NCBI GenBank assembly: GCA_002389675.1
Contig: DGQF01000060.1
Span: 51,083-115,082 of the forward strand
DNA from: Gammaproteobacteria bacterium UBA4421
Lineage (GTDB): Bacteria > Pseudomonadota > Gammaproteobacteria > Pseudomonadales > Azotimanducaceae
DNA length: 64,000 bases
Direction of reading: 5' to 3'
In this document: piece by piece, positions 26,850 to 35,690 of the stretch
Numbering within the stretch: position 1 is the stretch's first letter
Layout: every line of letters starts with the position of its first letter
Translations under genes and position numbers: made by a program
The notes under the pieces: generated by a model
What the model saw: only the letters and a program-made list of their open reading frames with translations
Databases searched by the model: none
Told to the model about the DNA's origin: nothing

Positions 26850-27872
26850 TCACCATGCAGCGCTGCCTAACTCTAGAGCGCACGGCCCAATGCCCCGGGC
26901 GCACAAGAACGTATGCACATCGCGTGCGCTGACCTGCGGTTTCTCTTCCATCGGAATGTGGCCTACGTCAGCGTATACAACCACCTCAGCATCCGGCAGC
27001 GCCTGCTCAAACTGATAAGCATAACTGACCGGTATCAGCGTATCGTGTTCCCCCCAAAGAATGAGGCTCGGCTGCCTCACTTGACCAAGATCATATGACG
27101 CATCTGCCTTAACAGCATCTGCCATGGTACTAAACCGTTTAATCGTCGCCGCTCGTGTTCCTTCGCGCATCGACAAGTTGTAATAACGATTCACTAAATC
27201 ATCATCCACTATACTCGGCTCAAAGTGAGATGCTTTGAGACCCTGAACCACCAAATAGTAGGGATCTATATACCCTGCTATCGACTGGAACCATGGACTT
27301 TGCAACAAACGAAACGCCAGTGGCGTGTCCGAACGATCTTGCGATGGGTCAAGGTCGGCTCTTCGCCACTGTCGTGGGCCAGAGGCATCTACCAACACCA
27401 ACGCAGACACCTGCTCCGGATGAGTCAACGCGTAACGCCAACTGACACCACCACCCATGGAATTGCCTGCCAGCACAAACGTATCCAAGTTCAAGTGCTC
27501 GACCAACGCGCCTACGGCAGATATGAAAGCAGCCGTTGAATAATCATCATCTGGCGTACGCCCGGTGAGGCCATGACCGGGCAGATCCAGACTGACCATA
27601 CGATAACCATCACCTAAGGCATTGACCCAGGGGCCCCACGTATGCAGCGACGAGTTTGACCCATGCAATAGCACAATCGTCGGTCCCGCAGGATTGCCTT
27701 GGTCACGAAAGTGAAGCCGAGTGCCATTGGCCAGTGACAAAAACGCAGAGGCTTCATTGCTGTATTGTCGATCCACGCCAGAGGCCGGAAAATCGCGCTC
27801 AAAGACCCAGAAACACAGAACTGCGAACAACCCTAACAGGCCCCAAAGCAATCCTTTTAACCCCCTACGCAT
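26850..27872 (-). CDS. Membrane-anchored alpha/beta hydrolase
   Basis: A 340-residue alpha/beta hydrolase with an N-terminal membrane anchor (GLLWGLLGLFAVLCFWVF). The oxyanion motif is HGSNSS, the nucleophile elbow GNSMGGG, the acid WGEHDTLIP and the histidine DVGHIPMEE. Esterase, lactonase or C-C hydrolase activity facing the periplasm is likely. It follows the Rieske/acyl-CoA dehydrogenase genes on the same strand by 32 bases and is probably part of that catabolic operon. The substrate is unknown. Confidence 0.87.
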   Translation of the reverse strand: MRRGLKGLLWGLLGLFAVLCFWVFERDFPASGVDRQYSNEASAFLSLANGTRLHFRDQGNPAGPTIVLLHGSNSSLHTWGPWVNALGDGYRMVSLDLPGHGLTGRTPDDDYSTAAFISAVGALVEHLNLDTFVLAGNSMGGGVSWRYALTHPEQVSALVLVDASGPRQWRRADLDPSQDRSDTPLAFRLLQSPWFQSIAGYIDPYYLVVQGLKASHFEPSIVDDDLVNRYYNLSMREGTRAATIKRFSTMADAVKADASYDLGQVRQPSLILWGEHDTLIPVSYAYQFEQALPDAEVVVYADVGHIPMEEKPQVSARDVHTFLCARGIGPCALELGSAAW

Positions 27873-27904
27873 ATCGCACCCCCATCATTTCGTCTGCGTG
27901 AGCC

Positions 27905-29086
27905 TTATATTCCGTTGGCGAACAGAGCAGGTAACTCATCATCCGACGCTGCCAGGATGGCGTCTACCCAACGATGAAATAATTGGCCTCCGCCTTCGTT
28001 TCGTCCAAAGTAGGAAAACGCTTTGGCTCCCGTAGACAATGCAGACTGAACGTTAAATCCTGTCGCATAGTCTTCCTGCGCAACCACCGTATGCATCAGA
28101 GACATAAACCCATCTAACGCTTCTTGATCAACGTCTTTCACGTCCCCAAAATGCAGGAAATTCTGTTGGGTGGTTGACGTCATTGGGGACTCCCCCGGGT
28201 ACAGTTGCGACACCATATACATCCCATCTCTATTCGCGCCTCCCGCAATTGAGATATTCGGGAAAATGGTCCAGACCCCTTGGGTTATTTGTGTATCCGC
28301 CCAGTCAGCTTCTGGCGTATTTGCCAAATCCGCAAAATTATTCGGCGATACCACCCGTACATGAGGCCCCCAAGCATAGTAATCCGGTTGATGAGAAAGC
28401 CCCGCGCCAATTGTCTCTTTGTGCAAAACAGGCAAATGATAAAAATCACGATACCCATCATAAGCAACCTTCCAGTTGGGGCCATCTAGCCGTTGCGTGC
28501 CGGCTACTTGAGTTTCATTAAATCGCAGCTGCGTCAACATGGCCTCATAGCCACTTAAAAAATCATCAATATCGACTTTACTATCAGGATTCAAAGTCAC
28601 CCAAACCAGGCCCGCTCGCTCAGCAGCAGGCAGCGCCGTCAAGCCATGACACGATTTATCCACTGAACCAAAATTCTCTTCATCAAGAATACTGATCAAA
28701 TCGCCTTCTAATGCATAATTCCAAGCATGATAATTACACCTAAAGCGCGTGGTATGGCCCGAGCCCTCAGCAACAACATAATTTCCTCGGTGACTGCACA
28801 TATTGACGTGAGCAGCAATGCTACCGTCTTGCGTACGCACAATAATGACAGGAACACCGGCGACCTTAAGCGCCTTATAATCACCCGGCGCCGAAAACTC
28901 GCTGGAAAATCCTAGCGCAAGGGGCACGCGTTTGAACACCAAATCGATTTCTTTTTGCCAACGCGCCTGGTCAACATAATCGGCTGTTGGCACCGCCAAG
29001 ACCTCATCGGCCAAATCGATACGATTGTGCCTGAAGTTTTCAACTTCCCGACGCGCCATTTCCTGCAGCTGCGAATTAATCCCCAT
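27905..29086 (-). CDS. Rieske non-heme iron oxygenase, alpha subunit (2)
   Basis: A 393-residue oxygenase alpha subunit. The Rieske ligands are in CSHRG and CNYHAW, and the iron site is FYHLPVLH with H-x4-H. It differs clearly from the Rieske protein at 24178, so it is not a recent duplicate. The start ATG overlaps the stop of the upstream acyl-CoA dehydrogenase as TAATG; the longer open frame to 29107 is rejected for this reason. It probably hydroxylates a ring or side chain of the island's substrate. A reductase is not encoded nearby. Confidence 0.9.
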   Translation of the reverse strand: MGINSQLQEMARREVENFRHNRIDLADEVLAVPTADYVDQARWQKEIDLVFKRVPLALGFSSEFSAPGDYKALKVAGVPVIIVRTQDGSIAAHVNMCSHRGNYVVAEGSGHTTRFRCNYHAWNYALEGDLISILDEENFGSVDKSCHGLTALPAAERAGLVWVTLNPDSKVDIDDFLSGYEAMLTQLRFNETQVAGTQRLDGPNWKVAYDGYRDFYHLPVLHKETIGAGLSHQPDYYAWGPHVRVVSPNNFADLANTPEADWADTQITQGVWTIFPNISIAGGANRDGMYMVSQLYPGESPMTSTTQQNFLHFGDVKDVDQEALDGFMSLMHTVVAQEDYATGFNVQSALSTGAKAFSYFGRNEGGGQLFHRWVDAILAASDDELPALFANGI

Positions 29087-30312
29087 TACAGCAATTCGCC
29101 GCCGCACGCAGACGCCGTCGTGCCATATTTTTCAAACGCTTTAATTACGTTTGCCCCAGTACGCCAGCGATGAACCTCATCCGGACCATCAACCAACCGC
29201 TGGCTGCGAATACCCACATACCAACGCGCCAACGGTGTATCGTGGCTGTATCCCAACGCGCCATGCAGCTGCAATGCCGTATCTACCACTTGATGCACCA
29301 TATGCGCCAAAAACACTTTCGCGATTCCGTTTTCCTGACGTAGATCCTCTCCGCGTTCAGCTTTATATGCGATGTGCAGCAGCATTAACCGCGCTTTGTA
29401 AATCTCTGCAGCACAATCAGCTAACATCCAACGAACGCCTTGACGATCAGCAAGCCGCTTACCAAAGGTCTCCCGCTCCACGACATGCCCGGCCGCTAAA
29501 TCTAAGGCGCGCTGCGCAATGGCAACGTTATGCATTCCATGGCGAAGTCGACCATAAGCTAAGCGGTGTTGGCCCATATTGAAGCCTTGCCCCTGCCCAC
29601 CGAGAAGATTTTCACGCGGCACAACCAGGTTTTCTATTTTAATTTCCGAATGCGAGCCACCCAGCTTCAGGCCCAAATCTGAGTGGGGCTGCATGGTTTC
29701 GATATTACGCACTATCTGATATCCCGGATTGGGAAGTTCAACAATAAACGTGCTGTATTGCTCGTGACGCGGGGCATCTGGATCCGTCTTTGCCATCACC
29801 ACCGCAATATCTGCCACGCTGGCAGAAGAGCTAAACCATTTTTCGCCATTGAGTACCCAATTATCACCGTCTAACACGGCCGTGGTTTGCATACCCGTTG
29901 CATCAGCCCCCGCTGCTTTTTCTGTCATCGAGTAGCAAATACGCTTCTCTCCCTCCAACAGCGGGGCGAGGAACTTTTCTTTCTGCAACTCTGTTCCGTG
30001 TTCAAGCAGTGTCAGCATTGTGGCGTCGTCAGGTCCTTGAGTATTGAGTGACAATGCACCTAAGAAACTTTCCCCAAGCTCCATTTGCACCAGCGCATTG
30101 GCCAAGGGTTTTAAACCCATGCCACCATGAGCTTCAGGAATGAAAGGACACCATAGACCCTGCCCGCGCGCCTGCTCACGCAGTTGAACCAATACGCTGT
30201 CGAAGTTTTCCGCTGTACAAGTCGCCTCAGCAGGTATACAAACTTGTTGAACAAACTCTCGCACTTTAGCGCGAATGGCTTTGGTCTCTGCGGGTATTTC
30301 AAAATCAATCAT
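29086..30312 (-). CDS. Acyl-CoA dehydrogenase
   Basis: A 408-residue ACAD10/11-like acyl-CoA dehydrogenase. The FAD-site motif is CYSMTEKAAGADATGM, followed by the WVLNGEKWFSS strand, and the C-terminal helices contain ALQLHGALGYSHDTPLARWY. AGGGAGA precedes the ATG. It leads a minus-strand operon with the Rieske oxygenase (one-base overlap) and the alpha/beta hydrolase. The combination of an acyl-CoA dehydrogenase with ring oxygenases suggests that side-chain and ring attack on one substrate are coordinated. Confidence 0.92.
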   Translation of the reverse strand: MIDFEIPAETKAIRAKVREFVQQVCIPAEATCTAENFDSVLVQLREQARGQGLWCPFIPEAHGGMGLKPLANALVQMELGESFLGALSLNTQGPDDATMLTLLEHGTELQKEKFLAPLLEGEKRICYSMTEKAAGADATGMQTTAVLDGDNWVLNGEKWFSSSASVADIAVVMAKTDPDAPRHEQYSTFIVELPNPGYQIVRNIETMQPHSDLGLKLGGSHSEIKIENLVVPRENLLGGQGQGFNMGQHRLAYGRLRHGMHNVAIAQRALDLAAGHVVERETFGKRLADRQGVRWMLADCAAEIYKARLMLLHIAYKAERGEDLRQENGIAKVFLAHMVHQVVDTALQLHGALGYSHDTPLARWYVGIRSQRLVDGPDEVHRWRTGANVIKAFEKYGTTASACGGELL

Positions 30313-30490
30313 TATTTTCTCCCTACGATAATGCTGTTATCTTCCAATTTGTCAGCACAGACTATAGCAGCGTGACGCACCGCCGCTAACCTTAACCAAA
30401 AAAAAAGCCAACAACCCGCAGAGCCACTAAAACAAAATACTTGCGATAACAGACGCGCTGTACACCAACTCAAACACCGAGGCAGTAGAC

Positions 30491-31702
30491 ATGACCACTC
30501 CGAAAAATAACAACGGCTTCAACACCTCGCGCCTGAATCGAATCACCGACCACTTAAATCATCACTATATCGACCGCCAGAAAATTGCCGGATGCCAGGT
30601 TTTGGTCGCCCGCCACGGTCAAATTGCGTACCAGAAGAATTTTGGGTTCATGGATATTGAGCGCGCCAAGGTGATGCAAGACGACTCAATTTTCCGCATT
30701 TACTCGATGAGCAAACCCATCACCTCTATTGCCCTCATGCAGCTTTACGAGCGAGGCCTGTTTCAACTTAACGATCCCATTCATCGGATTGTACCCAGCT
30801 GGAAAAACCCACGGGTCTTTATCGAGGGTGCAGGCGCATCGATGCAAACCCGTGCAGCGCAGCAGCCCATCACATTTAAGCATGTGCTCACCCACATGGC
30901 GGGCCTTTCGTACGGCGATACGCGGCACCCGGTTGACCAATTGTATCGCGATCATCAGGTGGTTCGAACTAACGGTGAAGACCTTTCAAGCTTTGTTGAA
31001 AAGCTGTCGAAGATGCCCTTGCACTTCAATCCCGGTGAGCGCTGGCGCTATTCCTACGCCACAGACGTTTGCGGGCACTTAGTCGAGGTGCTTTCCGGCC
31101 AGCGCCTTGATGATTACCTTCAGGAACATATTTTTTCACCTCTGGATATGGTCGACACCGCCTTTAGCGTTAGCGCAGACTCGCGCACCCGGTTCGCCGC
31201 GAACTATGCCCGTCAAAGCGACCGCAGTCTAAAACTCATCGATGACCCGCTGAGCAGTGATTATCTCAGCCCGCCCAGCTTCCTGTCCGGCGGCGGAGGC
31301 TTGACCGGCACAACTTCTGACTATTTCAAGTTTTGCGAAATGTTGCGCCATGAGGGCTCACTCAATGGCCATCAAATTATCGGATCGCGCACTTTGCGCC
31401 TGATGCGCCAAAACCACCTCCCAGCCGGGGCTGACTTGTCCCAAAAGGCTTCTGGAGGTTTTTCAGAAACCGCGTATGAAGGTGTCGGTTTTGGCCTTGG
31501 CTTTGCGATGACTCTTGACGAAGTCGCCACCGCTGGATTGGGCACTGGCGATTACTATTGGGGCGGAGCCGCCTCTACAATTTTCTGGGTTGACCCGACA
31601 GAGGATCTGTCGGTTATCTTTATGACACAGCTGATGCCGTCCAATACATTCAATTTCCGTGGCCAGCTGAAAAATATCATCTACAGCGCCTTAGAAGACT
31701 GA
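30491..31702 (+). CDS. Class C beta-lactamase-type serine hydrolase (EstB-like)
   Basis: A 403-residue serine hydrolase of the beta-lactamase/EstB family. The nucleophile motif SMSK is near residue 76, the Tyr motif is in RYSYATD, and WGGAAS stands at the KTG position, as in esterase EstB and LovD-like acyltransferases rather than true beta-lactamases. No signal peptide is seen, so it is cytosolic. Ester hydrolysis or acyl transfer on a catabolic intermediate is likely. It is transcribed divergently from the acyl-CoA dehydrogenase operon over a 178-base gap. Confidence 0.87.
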   Translation: MTTPKNNNGFNTSRLNRITDHLNHHYIDRQKIAGCQVLVARHGQIAYQKNFGFMDIERAKVMQDDSIFRIYSMSKPITSIALMQLYERGLFQLNDPIHRIVPSWKNPRVFIEGAGASMQTRAAQQPITFKHVLTHMAGLSYGDTRHPVDQLYRDHQVVRTNGEDLSSFVEKLSKMPLHFNPGERWRYSYATDVCGHLVEVLSGQRLDDYLQEHIFSPLDMVDTAFSVSADSRTRFAANYARQSDRSLKLIDDPLSSDYLSPPSFLSGGGGLTGTTSDYFKFCEMLRHEGSLNGHQIIGSRTLRLMRQNHLPAGADLSQKASGGFSETAYEGVGFGLGFAMTLDEVATAGLGTGDYYWGGAASTIFWVDPTEDLSVIFMTQLMPSNTFNFRGQLKNIIYSALED

Positions 31703-31723
31703 TCACGCTTGCGCCTAGCATGA

Positions 31724-32515
31724 TTACTCGCCCAAAAAGCGGCCTGGACGACGTTCTGCCACAGCTTTGACCCCTTCTTTATAGTCTTTGGTCTGCTGCA
31801 GGTGAAACTGTTCTGCTCCTTCATGATCAGTGGCTGCCTGCACCAATTGCGCCAAGTCCCCCCGCACACTCTGGCGAACCGAAAGCAACGCTAGGGGGGC
31901 ATTTTCAGCAATTTCTTGCGCATAGGCTATTGCCACCGCGCGAACCTCATCCTGAGGTACCAACCGGTCAATTATGCCAAGCTTCAAAGCTTCCTGACCG
32001 TCCACCCGCCGGCCCGTGGCAAACAAGTCATTTGCCGCCTGCTGACCGATCAACCGAGGCAAAACCCGCGTCAAACCGAAGCCGGGTGTGAACCCCAACT
32101 TAACAAAGTTGGCGGTAAAACGAGATTGCGCACAACCCACACGAAAATCTGGAAACATCGACAGGCCAAAACCGCCCCCGACCGCAGCACCTTGCACCGC
32201 GGCGACCACGTATTTTTTATTGTGAAACAACCGAACGGCTTCTTGATATAGCGGATTGCCGGTCTCTGCGGTAAATTTAACCCGCCGCTTACTGTCAGCT
32301 GGCGCACTGAAATTAGCACCTGCACAAAAATGTTTACCCGCCGAAGCCAAAACGGACGCTCTCACACTGGGATCTTCGTCCAGCTCTAAAAAGACATCAG
32401 CTAAAGCCCGTATCAGATCCTCATCAAAAAAATTATTAGGTCCACGTTGGATTTCAACCAGCGCCACATGACCACCAACATCTGTGACTTGAACATCGCC
32501 TACTTTCTTTTCCAT
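31724..32515 (-). CDS. Enoyl-CoA hydratase/isomerase
   Basis: A 263-residue crotonase-fold protein. The oxyanion-hole segments are HFCAGANF and VQGAAVGGGFGLSMFPDFRVG, followed by GLTRVLPRLIGQQAANDLFATGRRV. It hydrates or isomerises an enoyl-CoA, the step after acyl-CoA dehydrogenation. It lies 40 bases downstream of the paired acyl-CoA dehydrogenases on the same strand, so it is the third gene of a beta-oxidation operon. Specific chain length cannot be told. Confidence 0.9.
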   Translation of the reverse strand: MEKKVGDVQVTDVGGHVALVEIQRGPNNFFDEDLIRALADVFLELDEDPSVRASVLASAGKHFCAGANFSAPADSKRRVKFTAETGNPLYQEAVRLFHNKKYVVAAVQGAAVGGGFGLSMFPDFRVGCAQSRFTANFVKLGFTPGFGLTRVLPRLIGQQAANDLFATGRRVDGQEALKLGIIDRLVPQDEVRAVAIAYAQEIAENAPLALLSVRQSVRGDLAQLVQAATDHEGAEQFHLQQTKDYKEGVKAVAERRPGRFLGE

Positions 32516-32555
32516 TGGCTTGATCCTTACTTTGAATTTAGTTTAGTTGATTGAT

Positions 32556-33824
32556 CTAATTATCGACGGCATTACGCGGCACATCCCGGAACGGCCCTCG
32601 ATCAAAACGAGGCTCCTTCGGCAGACCTAACACGCGTTCGGCAACAATGTTCTTCTGAATCTCATCCGTGCCTCCGGCAATCGATATTGCTGGCACAGAC
32701 AACAAAATTTCTGCAACGACACCCTCATGCGCAGAGTCGTCTCCCCCCAACATCGCCCCGGCCCCTGAAATCAGGGTGTGCACATGGGCAGCTTGACGCG
32801 CAATTGCGCTCGCCGCCAATTTACCCACAGAGCCTTCTGGGCTCACTCTGTTGTTGCCTGCTCGCTGCTTAACTGCGGCCAGAGCCTCTGTAAGATCCGC
32901 TGATTTTTTCATCGAGAGCAGCTTTGCTAATGCCTGCCGTAACGCAGGATCGTCGATTTTTCCGCTTGCTTTGGCCCGCGGATAGGCCAAATCAACGCGC
33001 CCTGTGCGCTGTGGGTACCACGTATAGGGTGCCAGCTCTACTGCCAATTCCGAACGATATTGATCATAAATGGCACCGGTCAAATTTTTAGCCCGGCCGC
33101 CGCTACGCTCCGACGAAAAACCTTGCCGCTCAATTGACAAAGTGGTGGCGGCGATACTCCAGCCCTCCCCCTCCGCGCCCAGCAGATGTTCGGGCAATAC
33201 CCACGCATCGGAGAAAAATACCTCGTTGAAGGAGGCATGACCGTTCATCTGCCGCAATGGTCGCACTTCAACGCCCGGTTGATGCATGTCGATCAAAAAA
33301 TAACTCAACCCTTGATGTTTGGGTACATCCCAATCCGTACGCGCCAACAGCAGACCGTAATCCGCATGATGGGCACTGGTGTTCCATACCTTTTGTCCGT
33401 TGATAATCCAGCGATCACCGACACGCTGTGCCTTAGTACTCAGACCCGCCAAATCAGAGCCACTGCCGGGTTCGCTAAACAATTGGCACCACCCATGCTC
33501 ACCGGTCAAAATCTGACGCAAAAAAGCCTGTTTTTGTGCATCGTTGCCATGTGTCAACAGGGTATGCGAAGCTAATCGGCGCGGCCCACCTTGCGCCGGG
33601 CCAACAGCGCCAAATTCCTCAAACGTCTGCGCCACCAGCGCCGCTTGCTCGACCGAATAGCCGCGCCCAAAAAATTCAACCGGCCATGCTGGCGCTGCCC
33701 AGCCCCCATCAACCAAACATTCTCGCCATTCATCCAACGGCCTATTGATATCCCAATGCTCAGTCAACCAACTTCGCACCGTCTCGCGTACCTCAGCGTC
33801 AGCCATCACACTCTCTTTAGGCAT
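32556..33824 (-). CDS. Acyl-CoA dehydrogenase, large partner
   Basis: A 422-residue acyl-CoA dehydrogenase. CQLFSEPGSGSDLAGLSTKAQRVGD contains the FAD/substrate motif, then WIINGQKVWNTSAHHAD. The C-terminal region ends VSIAGGTDEIQKNIVAERVLGLP-like, with the catalytic-loop GGTDEIQ. The ATG at 33824 has AGGAG seven bases upstream and overlaps the stop of the preceding gene by eight bases; ATG 33806 is a weaker alternative. Adjacent unequal dehydrogenases like these form alpha2beta2 heteromers in steroid side-chain degradation, and that is inferred here. Confidence 0.9.
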   Translation of the reverse strand: MPKESVMADAEVRETVRSWLTEHWDINRPLDEWRECLVDGGWAAPAWPVEFFGRGYSVEQAALVAQTFEEFGAVGPAQGGPRRLASHTLLTHGNDAQKQAFLRQILTGEHGWCQLFSEPGSGSDLAGLSTKAQRVGDRWIINGQKVWNTSAHHADYGLLLARTDWDVPKHQGLSYFLIDMHQPGVEVRPLRQMNGHASFNEVFFSDAWVLPEHLLGAEGEGWSIAATTLSIERQGFSSERSGGRAKNLTGAIYDQYRSELAVELAPYTWYPQRTGRVDLAYPRAKASGKIDDPALRQALAKLLSMKKSADLTEALAAVKQRAGNNRVSPEGSVGKLAASAIARQAAHVHTLISGAGAMLGGDDSAHEGVVAEILLSVPAISIAGGTDEIQKNIVAERVLGLPKEPRFDRGPFRDVPRNAVDN

Positions 33825-34929
33825 GCTGCAGCTCCTGATCGGCCTCAATTTTCTGTATCAGCGCTTCCCGGTGCCAGTTCGGTGACCCCAAAAACACTTC
33901 TGAACTTTTCGCGCGTTTGAACCAAAGGTGGGTGTCGTCTTCCCAAGTAAACCCAATGCCACCGCGCAGTTGAATGGCCTGCTCAGCAATCGCCATGTAC
34001 GCATCGCCTGCCATTGCTTTGGCCATGTTCGCAGCATAAGCATCACCGTCACCCCAAGCCACATAACGAGCGGCCGCATGTGTGGCAGCGCGAGCCAGTT
34101 CAAGGGACATCAACAAATCAGCACAGCGATGCTTCAAAGCCTGAAACGAGCCAATCGCTCGCCCAAATTGAACCCGCATTTTGAGATACTCCAGCGTGCG
34201 GTTAAACAGGTGCTCCGCGCCACCAATCATCTCATGTGCCAGCGCCGTTGACAGTTGGTCCCACAAGCGAACAAGATCACAGTGCCCGTCACCCAAGGGT
34301 GTCGCGGGCGCATCGACAAAACAAACTTGGGAGAGTTTACGGGTCTCATCCAAGCTCGTCTTCCGCGTGATCACCACCCGAGAGTCATCCGCTGGCAGCA
34401 GAAATAGACCAACACCAGATTCTGTTCCAGCCCCAACAATAAGAAGATCAGCGTTGTGCGCATCCAGCACTATATCAGCTGTTCCGTTGAGTCCCCGCTG
34501 AGCATTCCAACTGATTTTTTGTCCAACTTGCGCTACATCATCTAAATCATCAAGCACCAGCGCGGCCAGAATTGAACCCGCGGCCATCCCCGGCAACCAC
34601 CGCTCTTTCTGCGCTTGCGATCCTTCATTAATCAACGCATAGCCGGCCATAATTACCGAAGCAAAATAAGGACCACAATAAAGATATCGCCCCATTTCTT
34701 GCGCCACGATGCCCAACTCAACAGCGCCAAACCCGTAACCACCGTATTCTTCGGGGTAGTGAATACCCAAAACTCCAAGCTCTTGAGCCATTTGCGCCCA
34801 GAGATCCCGGCTGTAGCCGCGATCTTCCTGCATGAGCTTGCGGACCTCTGTAACCGGCGATTTAGCTGCAAAAAATCGACCCACAACCTCTCGAAACTGT
34901 TCTTGATCTTGTGTAAATCCTACTGCCAT
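33817..34929 (-). CDS. Acyl-CoA dehydrogenase, small partner
   Basis: A 370-residue divergent acyl-CoA dehydrogenase. The N-terminus MAVGFTQDQEQFREVVGRFFAAKSP and the C-terminal QLRGGIGFTWEDDTHLWFKRA follow the pattern of FadE-type subunits in steroid and terpenoid clusters. The usual YALTEP-type FAD motif in the middle is poorly conserved (LAALVLDDLDD), as in the non-FAD-complete subunit of heteromeric enzymes. It is the first gene of a three-gene operon. ATG 34929 is favoured over a TTG at 34950. An inverted repeat lies in its promoter region. Confidence 0.87.
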   Translation of the reverse strand: MAVGFTQDQEQFREVVGRFFAAKSPVTEVRKLMQEDRGYSRDLWAQMAQELGVLGIHYPEEYGGYGFGAVELGIVAQEMGRYLYCGPYFASVIMAGYALINEGSQAQKERWLPGMAAGSILAALVLDDLDDVAQVGQKISWNAQRGLNGTADIVLDAHNADLLIVGAGTESGVGLFLLPADDSRVVITRKTSLDETRKLSQVCFVDAPATPLGDGHCDLVRLWDQLSTALAHEMIGGAEHLFNRTLEYLKMRVQFGRAIGSFQALKHRCADLLMSLELARAATHAAARYVAWGDGDAYAANMAKAMAGDAYMAIAEQAIQLRGGIGFTWEDDTHLWFKRAKSSEVFLGSPNWHREALIQKIEADQELQHA

Positions 34930-34963
34930 TACCCCGACATCCCTCCACAATCACGCGCCACCA

Positions 34964-34995
34964 ATTAGGTATCCTAACCCAGTCGTTCACCTAAT
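34964..34995. promoter_or_regulatory. Inverted repeat ATTAGG-TAT-CCTAAC with extra half-site
   Basis: TTAGG and CCTAA pair perfectly around TAT at 34965-34977, and another CCTAAT lies at 34990-34995. The block is 35-66 bases upstream of the acyl-CoA dehydrogenase start, where an operator would be expected. It differs from the P450 element in spacing. Confidence 0.45.
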
Positions 34996-35094
34996 CCTAT
35001 GTATCGAAATCACGCAAAAAATCTCGACTGCGCTGGCCGCAGAGGTCTTAGCATTTGACGTCCATGCCCGAAACAACGAGCATATCACTGACCA

Positions 35095-35574
35095 ATGCCA
35101 ACCCAGCCTAAATATATGTGCCGTACTTTTCGCTTAAAAACGCTCGCTTCAGCGGCGCTACTTTGGTTAACTGTCGCCAGCCCAGCAAGCGCAGAAACCA
35201 TGGCTTCATTGTTAACCCACTGCCCCGCGTCGCCTAATTGCGTCTGCTCCCTCGATAGCAGCGCACAGCATAGAATCGCACCCCTGACCCCAACAGGCTC
35301 ACTGAATGAGGCTTGGCGCGGTCTCGCTGACTATCTCGTTCGTCAAAAACGCACAAAAATAGTGACACAAAACGACCATTATATTGCCGCTGAGGTCCGC
35401 ACCCGTCTACTGCGTTTCGTCGACGATGTTGAATTCGAGCTGGACCAAGCAGAGGGTGTCATCGCAATGCGATCCGCTTCGCGGTTGGGCTTTTCAGATT
35501 TAGGCACCAACCGCCGCCGCTTAGAGCGCTTGCGATCCGCATTGGTTGAGGCCGGATTAGTGCTGCCGCGCTGA
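35095..35574 (+). CDS. DUF1499-like exported protein
   Basis: A 159-residue protein with an N-terminal signal peptide (TLASAALLWLTVASPASA, cleavage near ASA-E). The mature part opens CPASPNCVCS and contains FVDDVEFELDQAEGVIAMRSASRLGFSDLGTNRRRLERLR, the hallmark of DUF1499. Function is unknown; members are exported or membrane-bound. The second ATG at 35116 would give a tighter signal peptide, so the start is uncertain. It stands alone between catabolic operons. Confidence 0.85.
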   Translation: MPTQPKYMCRTFRLKTLASAALLWLTVASPASAETMASLLTHCPASPNCVCSLDSSAQHRIAPLTPTGSLNEAWRGLADYLVRQKRTKIVTQNDHYIAAEVRTRLLRFVDDVEFELDQAEGVIAMRSASRLGFSDLGTNRRRLERLRSALVEAGLVLPR

Positions 35575-35690
35575 GCATACCTGCCTGACTAGACATGGAT
35601 TTTTACCCCGTCAAAACGTAGACTGTCGCGCTGGCCCACACGCGCCAAGCGTTCCTGCCAACCTGCTACCAAAGTAAATCGGAACTTATC

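Noticed and set aside
30491-31702. True antibiotic-resistance beta-lactamase
   Set aside because: It has no signal peptide, and WGG in place of KTG points to EstB-type esterases.
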